This document shows, piece after piece, positions 35,229-43,112 of a stretch of DNA of 64,000 bases. Below the pieces are notes generated by a model, which made no database searches, was not told the DNA's origin, and saw only the letters and a program-made list of their open reading frames with translations. The stretch's first letter is position 1. Every line of letters begins with the position of its first letter. A program made the position numbers and the translations under genes. The DNA comes from Leisingera caerulea DSM 24564 (lineage in GTDB: Bacteria; Pseudomonadota; Alphaproteobacteria; Rhodobacterales; Rhodobacteraceae), in the NCBI RefSeq assembly GCF_000473325.1, contig NZ_AXBI01000019.1:124001-188000 (forward strand), in the 5' to 3' direction.

Positions 35229-36454
35229 GCCGGGGTCTCCGCTGGGTGAAAACGCACCATCTGGCGCGTCACATTGTCAAAATTCGCGTTCACGCCCAGT
35301 TGCGGCGGTGCGGTCAGCTCAACACGGCTGGTGCGGGTGAGAATGGCGTGTGCGGCGATGCGGGTTTCCATCCGCGCCAGCGCGGCACCGAGGCACATGT
35401 GCGCTCCCTGGCCAAAGGCGAGGTGCCGGTTCGGGCTGCGGTCCGGCTTGAAATCATCCGGGTCATCAAACACCGCCGGGTCGCGGTTGGCTGCGGTCAG
35501 CCAGACCACCACGCGGGCGCCCTTGGGGATGGTGACGCCGTGCATTTCCACGTCCTGCAGCGCAAAGCGGTCGATATTGCGGATCGAGTTGCGCATCCGC
35601 AGGGTTTCCTCAACCGCGCCATCGGCCAGGGCGGGGTCCGCGCGCAGCCGGGCGGCCTGATCCGGGAAAGCATCCAGCAGCCGCACGAAATTGGTGATCA
35701 GGTTGGTGGTGGTTTCGTTTCCTGCCAGCAAAAGAAGCATCGCCATCGACAGCAATTCAGCCTCGGAGAGCTGTTCGCCTTCCGGGCCGGCGTTGCGGAA
35801 GGCGGCAAACAGTGCCTCGCCGCCCCAGCCGGGGCGCGAGAGGAAGTCGCGGAAATAGGCAGTCATCTCCCCTCCGGCCAAGCGCCCCCGCTCGGCCAGC
35901 GCCGGATCCAGCTCCGGCAGCCAGGTGACCGCGCCGGAGTTGTCGCCCAGCACCGCGGTCCATTGCCGGATCTGATCCATGTCTTCCGGCGGCAGGCCAA
36001 GGACTTCGCAGATCATGGCAACGGTGATTTGCGCGGCGAAATCCTCGACCAGGTCGAAATCCCCGGTTTGCAGCGCGATCTCCATGCGTGTGTCCACCAC
36101 ATTTTGCACTGCCGGGCGCAGGGCTTCGTTCGCCTTGGCCATAAAAGCCCGGTTGGCGATCATCCGGAGGCGGCGGTGCTTGTCCCCGCTTGCGGAAATC
36201 ATGTTGTTGAACAGGAAGCTGAGGTTGGCGTCTGCCATGTCGCCGCCGCCCTGCAGGCCGCGGTCGGAGGAGAAGACATCCGGTGACAGCAGCACCTGGC
36301 GCACATCTTCGTAGCGGAAGATGTGCCAGCTGTCAGTCAGGCCCGGGGACAGGTGATACACCGGGTGTTCTTCCCGCATAAAGGCCAGAACCGGATAAGG
36401 ATCAGCCCTGAATTCCGGGCTGGTGAGCGCGTTGAACTGATTCAGGAAGGACAT
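35225..36454 (-). CDS. Cytochrome P450
   Basis: A 409-residue soluble bacterial P450 with I-helix LLLLAGNETTTNLI, K-helix ETLR (ExxR), and heme ligand loop FGQGAHMCLGAALARME with the Cys thiolate. Start ATG 36454 lies 4 bp after the DMGDH-like stop and the coding region overlaps the start of the methyltransferase, so it is one transcript. P450s can N- or O-demethylate or hydroxylate substrates; here it sits between a dimethylglycine-dehydrogenase homologue and an MttB homologue, suggesting action on an N-methyl compound. Its redox partner is not in the same tight run; the reductase-ferredoxin protein encoded just upstream is a candidate. Confidence 0.92.
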   Translation of the reverse strand: MSFLNQFNALTSPEFRADPYPVLAFMREEHPVYHLSPGLTDSWHIFRYEDVRQVLLSPDVFSSDRGLQGGGDMADANLSFLFNNMISASGDKHRRLRMIANRAFMAKANEALRPAVQNVVDTRMEIALQTGDFDLVEDFAAQITVAMICEVLGLPPEDMDQIRQWTAVLGDNSGAVTWLPELDPALAERGRLAGGEMTAYFRDFLSRPGWGGEALFAAFRNAGPEGEQLSEAELLSMAMLLLLAGNETTTNLITNFVRLLDAFPDQAARLRADPALADGAVEETLRMRNSIRNIDRFALQDVEMHGVTIPKGARVVVWLTAANRDPAVFDDPDDFKPDRSPNRHLAFGQGAHMCLGAALARMETRIAAHAILTRTSRVELTAPPQLGVNANFDNVTRQMVRFHPAETPA

Positions 36455-36458
36455 GGGG

Positions 36459-38864
36459 TTAAACCCGCATTGCCGTGCCGGCGGGGTCGTAGGGGGAGGG
36501 GGCAATCACGCGTGCGGAACGTTCCTGGCCGACGATATGCACGGTCAGTTCCTTTCCTTCCGCAGCTGCATCCCGATCCACCATCGCCATGGCGAGCGAT
36601 TTGCCCACGGTGTGCCCATAGCCGCCGGAAGTCACAAAGCCGACGCGGGTTTCGCCCTGCCAGACCGGCTCAAAGCCGCTGGCATCGGCGTCCGTGGCGT
36701 CCACCTGTAATGTCACCAGCACCTGCGCCGGGCCGCCTGCCTGGCGCTCTTTCAGCGCCGCATCGCGGCCGATGAAGTCCTTGTCCCAGTCGATCCAGCG
36801 GTCCATGCCGGTTTGCGCGGCGGTGTAGCCTTGGGTGAATTCGGCGCTCCAGATCCCAAAGCTCTTTTCCAGCCGCAGGCTCAGGAGTGCGTTGAAGCCG
36901 ACCTCGCGGATGCCGAGGTCCGCGCCAGCCTCCAGCAGGGTTTCGCGCAGGGTGATGTGTTCGGCGGCGGAGCAGTGGAGTTCATAGCCCAGTTCCCCCG
37001 CGACCGAGAGGCGGCCGACCTTGAGGCGCAGCATGCCGATGTCGAACGTGCCGCAACCCATGAAAGGCAGGTCAGCGATGGGGCCGTCTGTCAGCTTTTC
37101 CAGCACCTTACGGCTGTTCGGCCCGGAGAGGCTGAAGCCGGTGACGGCATCGGTCACGTCCCGCACCCCGACGCCCTCGCCCATGTGGTCCTGGAACCAG
37201 CGCAGGTGCCATTCGCGCAGGTAGTAGCTGCCCATGATCCACCATCTGCCATCGCCCCAGTTGAAGACGGTCAGATCGCCCTTGAGGCGGCCCTCGGGCG
37301 ACAGCATCGGTGCCAGCTTGGCGCGGCCCGGTGCGGGGAGTTTTGAGGCCATGATACGGTCAAGCCAGGCCTCGGCCCCTGCGCCCGAGATTTCGAACCG
37401 GGAAAAGGCGGAGATGTCCAAAAGGCCGACGGCCTCGCGTACCGATTTGCAATCATCCGCAACGATGCCGAAGGCGTTGGAGCGTTTCAGGGTCGGGGTT
37501 TCGGCGAAGTCTTCCGAGGGCGCAAAATAGAGCGGGATTTCAAGCCCGTAGCTGGCGCCCCAGCGGCAGCCTGCGCGGGTCATGTCCGAATAGGCGGGGG
37601 CCTTTTTCAGCGGACGGCCTGCGGGCAGCTGCTCGTTCGGGTAGGTCATCACGAAGCGGCGGGTGTAGAACTGGCCGGTGGTTTCCTTGATGAACCGCTT
37701 GTTCTGAGCGTAGTCGCCGAAGCGGGCCACATCCATGCCAAAGACATCCGCCTCCGGCTCTCCGTGGATCATCCATTCGGCCAGCGACTTGCCAACGCCG
37801 CCGCCCTGCAGGAAGCCCGCCATCACGCCGCAGGCGCACCAGTAGCCGGGCTTGCCGCGCACCGGGCCGACCAGCGGGTTGCCGTCGGGCGCAAAGGTGA
37901 AGGCGCCGTTGACCCAGGTTTTGACGCCAGTGGTTTGCAGGGCCGGGTAGCGTTCAAAGCCGAGGGTGAGTTCGCGTTCGATGCGGTCCGGGTCTTCCTG
38001 CTGCAGTTCGAAGCCGTATTCCCAAGGGGCCCCGTCCATCATCCAATGCTCGTGGTCGATCTCGTAGATGCCCAGAAGGATTCCCTTCTGGTCCTGCCGC
38101 ATATAGGTGAAGCCCTCCAGATCCACGGTCATTGGCACCTCGAAGTCGAGCTGTTCCAGTTCGGGGATGGTGTCGGAGATCAGGTAGTGGTGGTTAAGCG
38201 GCGACACCGGCAATTCGATCCCCGCCATGCGGCCCACTTGCTTGGCCCAGAGGCCCGCGGCATTGACCACATGTTCGGCGTGGATGGTGCCCTTTTCGGT
38301 GACAACCTGCCAGCCGCCCGCGACCTGATGCAGCTCCAGAACGCGGTTGTGTTCTATCACCTCCGCACCGCGTTTCCTGGCGGCCCCGGCATAGGCGTGG
38401 ACGGTGCCAGTAGTGTCGACATACCCCTCCCGGTCGGCCCACATGCCGCCGAGGATGCCCTCGGTGGACATGATCGGGCACAGCTCGCCCGCTTCCTGCG
38501 GGGTGATCAGGCGGCAGTCGTCGATGCCGATCGACTGGAAGGTGCGGTAGGCAGATTGCAGCCATTCCCAGCGGTCCGGCGTGCCCGCCAGCGTCATGCC
38601 GCCGGTCATGTGCATGCCGACGGACTGGCCGGACTCCTGTTCGATCTCGGACAGGAGGTCGATGGTATAGGCCTGCAGCGAGGCGATGTTCGGGTCCGCG
38701 TTCAGCGCGTGAAAGCCGCCCGCGGCGTGCCAGCTGGAGCCGGCGGTCAGCACCGAACGCTCAATCAGGCAGACGTCGGTCCAGCCGAACTTGGCCAGGT
38801 GATAAAGGACGGAGGCGCCGACAACGCCGCCCCCGATGACAACGGCACGATAGTGCGTCTTCAT
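36459..38864 (-). CDS. Dimethylglycine/sarcosine-dehydrogenase-like FAD and GcvT-domain protein
   Basis: An 801-residue two-part protein. Residues 1-380 are a DAO-type FAD domain (VVIGGGVVGASVLYHLAKFG; SSWHAAGGFHAL, whose His matches the covalent FAD site of dimethylglycine and sarcosine dehydrogenases). Residues about 420-800 are FAO_M and GcvT domains (GLLDISAFSRFEISGAGAEAWL…, GELGYELHCSA…, FVTSGGYGHTVGKSLAMAMV), which bind tetrahydrofolate and capture the released methyl as methylene-THF. ATG 38864 has GGAG upstream. First gene of the palindrome-controlled operon. Dimethylglycine is the most familiar substrate; related N-methyl compounds are possible. Confidence 0.88.
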   Translation of the reverse strand: MKTHYRAVVIGGGVVGASVLYHLAKFGWTDVCLIERSVLTAGSSWHAAGGFHALNADPNIASLQAYTIDLLSEIEQESGQSVGMHMTGGMTLAGTPDRWEWLQSAYRTFQSIGIDDCRLITPQEAGELCPIMSTEGILGGMWADREGYVDTTGTVHAYAGAARKRGAEVIEHNRVLELHQVAGGWQVVTEKGTIHAEHVVNAAGLWAKQVGRMAGIELPVSPLNHHYLISDTIPELEQLDFEVPMTVDLEGFTYMRQDQKGILLGIYEIDHEHWMMDGAPWEYGFELQQEDPDRIERELTLGFERYPALQTTGVKTWVNGAFTFAPDGNPLVGPVRGKPGYWCACGVMAGFLQGGGVGKSLAEWMIHGEPEADVFGMDVARFGDYAQNKRFIKETTGQFYTRRFVMTYPNEQLPAGRPLKKAPAYSDMTRAGCRWGASYGLEIPLYFAPSEDFAETPTLKRSNAFGIVADDCKSVREAVGLLDISAFSRFEISGAGAEAWLDRIMASKLPAPGRAKLAPMLSPEGRLKGDLTVFNWGDGRWWIMGSYYLREWHLRWFQDHMGEGVGVRDVTDAVTGFSLSGPNSRKVLEKLTDGPIADLPFMGCGTFDIGMLRLKVGRLSVAGELGYELHCSAAEHITLRETLLEAGADLGIREVGFNALLSLRLEKSFGIWSAEFTQGYTAAQTGMDRWIDWDKDFIGRDAALKERQAGGPAQVLVTLQVDATDADASGFEPVWQGETRVGFVTSGGYGHTVGKSLAMAMVDRDAAAEGKELTVHIVGQERSARVIAPSPYDPAGTAMRV

Positions 38865-38922
38865 GGCTTTGCTCCCTGTCTGACACCGCCGGGTCAGCGG
38901 GGAGCCTCCCCGAATCCGCCCT

Positions 38923-38940
38923 TTGGACATTTCTGTCCAA
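38923..38940. promoter_or_regulatory. 18-bp palindrome, proximal operator candidate
   Basis: TTGGACATTTCTGTCCAA: perfect 7-bp arms around TTTC. It is 58 bp upstream of the dehydrogenase start codon. It shares the core TGGACA-N4-TGTCCA with a second copy 31 bp away, centre to centre. A site for the operon's TetR protein is the best guess. Confidence 0.7.
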
Positions 38941-38953
38941 TTCATCGGCGATC

Positions 38954-38971
38954 CTGGACAGTCTTGTCCAG
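38954..38971. promoter_or_regulatory. 18-bp palindrome, distal operator candidate
   Basis: CTGGACAGTCTTGTCCAG: perfect 7-bp arms around GTCT, same core as the copy at 38923-38940. The spacing of about three helical turns would put two repressor dimers on the same DNA face. It lies in the 145-bp gap before the DMGDH-P450-MttB-TetR operon. Confidence 0.7.
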
Positions 38972-39009
38972 AGAAATCTTGCGCGGGCGGTATCAGGCGC
39001 GGGACAGGG

Positions 39010-41061
39010 TCAGAGATCCAGCTCGATCGTGTCCGTTGCCGGAACGGCGCAGCAGATCAGCGCGCTGCCGTCCTCGGGCGCGGCGGAGGGCGGGGTGCGG
39101 TAGGCGAGTTCGCCTGCGAGAAGCCGGGTGGCGCAGCTGCCGCAATTGCCTGCACGGCAGCTGAACTCCGGCGTCAGCCCGTGGCGTTCGGCCAGCTCCA
39201 GCAGGGTGCCGTCCGCCGGGGTCCAGGGCTGTTCGAAACCGGATTTCGTGAAGCGGACGATGGCAGAGTCTGCTTCGGGAACAGCGTCCTGGAGGTTCGG
39301 TGCGTCTGTGGCGCGTTTCAGCGCGGACGGCCCGAAAGCCTCGGCATGGATATCAGCGTCCTTGACCCCAAGGCCCAGCAGCCCGTCATAGGCCGCCTGC
39401 ATGAACCCGCCCGGGCCGCAGAGGTAGATATCGGCGTCCGCCGGCGGCAGCACCTTTTGCAGGACGCCTGCGGTGAGCCGTCCGGTGAGATCGAAGTCCC
39501 GGCCTGCCGTGTCCGTCGCAGCGGGCGCGCTGATCAGCGAGACATAGCGGATCTGGCCGCCGGAGGCCTGCTCAAGTCTGCGGAACTCGCGGGCAAAGGC
39601 GCGCTCCCCCAGGGTGCGGGCCGCGTGCAGAATGGTCAGCGGGCGCAGGTGCCGGGTGCGGACCCCCTCCCGCAGCGCATGGCGCGCCATGGCGATCATC
39701 GGGGTGACGCCGACGCCGCCGGCGATCAGAACCGCCGGGCGGTCCTCTGCGGTGTCGAGGAAGAACCCGCCGCGGGGCGCCTTGGCCTCGATCACGGCGC
39801 CTGTTTGCAGGTGAGCGTGCAGGTGGCGGGACACGGTGCCGGTCTCCTCGCGCTTGACCGAGATGCGGTAGTGGCCCTCGCCGGGGGCGGAGGACACGGT
39901 GTAGGTCCGCACCAGCGGCTTTTGTGCATCGGGCGGCGTGATGCGGATGGTCAGGAACTGCCCGGCCTCAAAGGGCAGCAGCGGCCCGCCGTCCTCCGGC
40001 TCCAGGTAGAAGGAGCGGATCACGGTGCTTTCCATCTCTGTCCGGGTCACCCGGTAGCGGCGCCAGGTGCTGCGCTGCTGTTCCAGCTGCGCGCGGGCCT
40101 CAACCTCTGCCCAGGTTCCGGTCATCAGCGTATTGGGTGAAAACGCACCGCGTTCGGCGCGCAGGGGCAGGATGCCTTCCAGCCAGGTGCCCTTGTGCAG
40201 GGTGAACCGCCAGCCGCGCTCAGCACCGTCGAAGGCGGTGACCTCCGGATGCGTCTCGTCCAGCAGCTCGACAGTGCCGGTGAGCAGCAGCAGGCTGCCG
40301 GTGGTGAAATCCGGGAACACCAGGCCCGCGCGCGGGTTCAGCAGGAAATTCCCCAGCGTGTTGAAGTGGTTGTTGCCCGGGAAGTCGGGGATGGTCAGGC
40401 GGTTGCCGTCGATGCGGACAAAGCCGGGCCGCCCGCCGCGGTGCGAGACATCGACGCCTTCGCGTTCCGGGCGGCTGGCGGCGGGGATGTGGCTGGCGAC
40501 AAAGAACATGTCGGCCCCGGCGATCAGCGCGGTATGGCTGCTGCCGAAATCTGTGAAGTGCTGAGGCTGAGCGGGGGCGTGTTCTTTTACAGGTTCCAGC
40601 CCGCGCAGCTGGATGTATTGCGGGCAATTGCCGAAGGACTGGTCGACCCGCAGCGTAAAGCCATCAGGTCCGGCGGCAGACACCCGGCCGTTGACCCGGT
40701 TGCGGCGGCGGCTGTGCAGTTCGATCCCAAGCATCCCAAGCGCGGCGCCTCTGCGGACCGCGGCCTGCACCGGATCGCGGGTATCCGGCTGCAGCGCGAT
40801 ATCCAGGTGCTGCGGGTCCGGCGAAGCGGCAAAACCGGGCGGGCCGGCCAGCAGGCTTGCCCAGGGCCAGCCTTCGCTGTCCACGGCACCCGCTGCCAGG
40901 ACCGGCAGCTGGGCATAAAACAGCCGGTGCTGGTCCGGCATGAAGGAGCGGATCACCCGGCGGCCAAAGGTCTCCATCATCTCGCGCTTGCCGGCGCGGT
41001 GCTGCATTTCCTGTTCGCCTTCGTGGAAGGGGGAGGGGGTGTTTGCATCGAGGGGAGTCAT
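39010..41061 (-). CDS. Three-domain PNPOx-like / flavin reductase / [2Fe-2S] ferredoxin protein
   Basis: A 683-residue fusion. Residues about 30-330 resemble a pyridoxamine-phosphate-oxidase-like split barrel (FGSSHTALIAGADMFFVASHIP…, NNHFNTLGNFLLNPRAGLVFPDF). About 345-575 is a ferredoxin-NAD(P)+-reductase type FAD/NAD module (RTYTVSSAP, GGVGVTPMIAMARH, YLCGPGGFM). About 600-683 is a plant-type ferredoxin (CRAGNCGSC and a later Cys). It carries electrons from NAD(P)H through flavin to iron-sulfur, and could serve the P450 or another oxygenase. It is 72 bp downstream of the GST gene on the same strand. Confidence 0.87.
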   Translation of the reverse strand: MTPLDANTPSPFHEGEQEMQHRAGKREMMETFGRRVIRSFMPDQHRLFYAQLPVLAAGAVDSEGWPWASLLAGPPGFAASPDPQHLDIALQPDTRDPVQAAVRRGAALGMLGIELHSRRRNRVNGRVSAAGPDGFTLRVDQSFGNCPQYIQLRGLEPVKEHAPAQPQHFTDFGSSHTALIAGADMFFVASHIPAASRPEREGVDVSHRGGRPGFVRIDGNRLTIPDFPGNNHFNTLGNFLLNPRAGLVFPDFTTGSLLLLTGTVELLDETHPEVTAFDGAERGWRFTLHKGTWLEGILPLRAERGAFSPNTLMTGTWAEVEARAQLEQQRSTWRRYRVTRTEMESTVIRSFYLEPEDGGPLLPFEAGQFLTIRITPPDAQKPLVRTYTVSSAPGEGHYRISVKREETGTVSRHLHAHLQTGAVIEAKAPRGGFFLDTAEDRPAVLIAGGVGVTPMIAMARHALREGVRTRHLRPLTILHAARTLGERAFAREFRRLEQASGGQIRYVSLISAPAATDTAGRDFDLTGRLTAGVLQKVLPPADADIYLCGPGGFMQAAYDGLLGLGVKDADIHAEAFGPSALKRATDAPNLQDAVPEADSAIVRFTKSGFEQPWTPADGTLLELAERHGLTPEFSCRAGNCGSCATRLLAGELAYRTPPSAAPEDGSALICCAVPATDTIELDL

Positions 41062-41133
41062 GGAAACCTCCTGGTGTCTGAGACGGGTTCGCGGCGGCCC
41101 GTGAAAAGGCCGCCGCGCTGGGGCAGGGCGCGA

Positions 41134-41754
41134 TCAGGCTGCCAGGCCGACCTTGGTGATGGGCATCGGCTTGAAGCCCTTCAAGCCTTCGATATTGGCC
41201 AGCAGGGCGCGCACGTTGGGGTAGGGCTCCAGCGAGATGCCGCCTTCGGGCGCGTGGGCGACATAGGAATAGATCGCCACGTCGGCGATTGTGGGGGCGT
41301 CGCCGACCAGGAAGCTGCGGCCCTCCATATGGGCGTCGATCTTGCCCAGCACGCGGGCCGCAACGGTGGCGCAGAACTCAGCATCGAGCGGCGCATTGAA
41401 GACGTTGATCAGCCGTGCCGCCGCCGGGCCGAATGCGATCTCACCCGCGGCCAGGGTCAGGAATTTCTGCACTTCGGCTTCCTTCACCGGATCGGCGGGC
41501 AGCCAGGCCGGGGCGTATTTGCGGGCGAGGTAGACCAGGATGGCGTTTGAATCGGACAGCACGGTCCCGCCGTCCTCGATCACCGGCACCTGGCCCGCGG
41601 GGTTCAGCGCCAGGAACGGCGGCTGTTTGTGCTCGCCCGCGGCAAGGTCGACGGTGACGACGTCATGGGCGATCCCGGCGAGGCTGGCGAACAGCTCCAC
41701 CCGGTGGGAATGGCCGGACAGGGGGAAGCCGTGGATGCGGATGGAATGGGGCAT
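41134..41754 (-). CDS. Glutathione S-transferase family protein
   Basis: A 206-residue GST. The N-terminal thioredoxin-like domain (IRIHGFPLSGHSHRVELFASLAGI, then NPAGQVPVIEDGGTVLSDSNAI) binds glutathione, and the C-terminal helical domain ends with GDAPTIADVAIYSYV. ATG 41754 begins the conserved sequence. It is the first gene of the run leading into the reductase-ferredoxin gene and diverges from a LysR gene. In related genomes GST, this fusion and LysR appear to travel together, as far as I recall. The substrate is unknown. Confidence 0.9.
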   Translation of the reverse strand: MPHSIRIHGFPLSGHSHRVELFASLAGIAHDVVTVDLAAGEHKQPPFLALNPAGQVPVIEDGGTVLSDSNAILVYLARKYAPAWLPADPVKEAEVQKFLTLAAGEIAFGPAAARLINVFNAPLDAEFCATVAARVLGKIDAHMEGRSFLVGDAPTIADVAIYSYVAHAPEGGISLEPYPNVRALLANIEGLKGFKPMPITKVGLAA

Positions 41755-41834
41755 GTCTTGGGTCCTTTTGCTTGGCATGTGCCGTGGGTTTGTGAAGACA
41801 CCCGGAAGATACGCTGCGTTACGGTTGGCGATAA

Positions 41835-41853
41835 TATTCCTTGTTGTGGAATA
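41835..41853. promoter_or_regulatory. LysR-type operator candidate
   Basis: TATTCC-TTGTTGT-GGAATA is a perfect 6-bp inverted repeat with a 7-bp spacer, giving T-N11-A type spacing within the GST-LysR divergent gap. It is flanked by ATAA and ATTAT, an A/T-rich promoter context 46 bp before the LysR start. Confidence 0.6.
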
Positions 41854-41898
41854 ATTATGTACGGTACGTTCATAAACAGGGCGACTGGAGCACCCGCG

Positions 41899-42786
41899 AT
41901 GGACAAGCTGGACTGTATGCGCACCTTTGCCGCGGTGGCGGCGCAAAGCTCCTTTACCGGCGGCGCCCGGCAGGTGGGGATCAGCACCAAGCTGGCCAGC
42001 AAATACGTCGCCCGGCTGGAGGAGCAGCTGGGCGCGCAGCTGCTCAACCGGACAACCCGCAAGGTGACGCTGACCGACACCGGCCGGGCCTATCTGGAGC
42101 GCTGCCTGCCGCTGCTTGATCAGTTCGACGAGCTGGAGGACGTGGTGCAGCTGCGCCAGCAGGAGCTGGCAGGCCCGGTCCGCATCACCGCGCCCACCGG
42201 CCTGGGCAGCCGCGAGCTGGTGGAGGCGCTGCAGCCCTTCCAGCAGGCGCACCCCAAAGTGGCGGTGGAGCTGGTGCTGTCGGACCGCCACCTGCCGATT
42301 CTGGAGGAGGGGGTGGATCTGGCAATCCGGTTTGGCGCGCTGCGGGATTCGACGCTGGTGGCGCGCAAGCTGTGTACCATGCGGCGGGTGGTGGTGGCCT
42401 CGCCGGAGTATCTGGCGGCGCATGGCGAGCCTGCCGAGCCGGAGGCGTTGGCCACCCACAACTGCCTGCTGCTCACCACCGCGCCGCAGCCGGACGTATG
42501 GGCGTTCGGACGCGGCAGCGGGGCGGGAACCATCACCGTCGGCGGCAGCTTCAGGGCCAACTCGCCGCGGGCGGTGGCGCATATGGCGGCGGGCGGGCTG
42601 GGCATTGCCCGCTGCCCCCATTACACCGCGCTGCCGTTTCTGCAGGACGGCAGGCTGCAAGTGCTTTTCGAAAAACAGGAAACCGATCCGATCACGCTGT
42701 ATGCGGTGTATCCGCCCAGCCGCCATCTGACGGCGCGGATCCGTGCCTTGATCGACCATCTGGCGGCCCATTTCGGGCCGGGCTGA
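41899..42786 (+). CDS. LysR-family transcriptional regulator
   Basis: A 295-residue LysR regulator of the DsdC/PtxR-like branch (MDKLDCMRTFAAVAAQSSFTGGARQVGISTKLASKYVARLEEQLGAQLLNRTTRKVTLTD), with the PBP2_CrgA-like effector domain (VRITAPTGLGSRELVEALQPFQQAHPKVAVELVLSDR). ATG 41899 fits the family start. It is divergent from the GST-reductase genes, and the palindrome between them is its probable operator. Confidence 0.88.
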   Translation: MDKLDCMRTFAAVAAQSSFTGGARQVGISTKLASKYVARLEEQLGAQLLNRTTRKVTLTDTGRAYLERCLPLLDQFDELEDVVQLRQQELAGPVRITAPTGLGSRELVEALQPFQQAHPKVAVELVLSDRHLPILEEGVDLAIRFGALRDSTLVARKLCTMRRVVVASPEYLAAHGEPAEPEALATHNCLLLTTAPQPDVWAFGRGSGAGTITVGGSFRANSPRAVAHMAAGGLGIARCPHYTALPFLQDGRLQVLFEKQETDPITLYAVYPPSRHLTARIRALIDHLAAHFGPG

Positions 42787-43112
42787 CCGGTGCGTCCCGC
42801 ATCGCCTTTCCGCCAGTGTTTCAGCTTTCTGCAAATACTCCGGGGAGCGCGAGGGGCCGGCCCCTCGCATCCGCCGCTGCCGCATATGAAGGGGCAGCCG
42901 GTAAATACGGCAACAATATTGCCCTATTTATTTTATGCTTGAAATAATAATCCAAGACTGCGTAGGCTCACCTTCAGGGCTGGCGCAAGATCAGCCGGGG
43001 AGATGCGGGCTTATGGCGGTCTTGGCTTCTGCGGCTGCCGCGGTAAAGTCGTAAGCATTTGATCAAGAACCCTGGTTTTGGGCCGGGGCACATTCTGGGA
43101 GGATTGAACGAT
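42787..43112 (+). repeat. Intergenic stretch with inverted repeat copy D
   Basis: The 326-bp gap holds a degenerate copy of the dispersed repeat in the opposite orientation (TTTCTGCAAATACTCCGGGG, 42826-42845) beside a perfect 20-bp palindrome GCGAGGGGCCGGCCCCTCGC (42849-42868). A/T-rich sequence around 42905-42950 probably holds the promoter of the following ABC transporter operon. No gene is seen. Confidence 0.6.

Noticed and set aside
41755..42885. Extension of the GST frame upstream of 41754
   Set aside because: It would run antisense through the LysR gene; the GST family start is at 41754.
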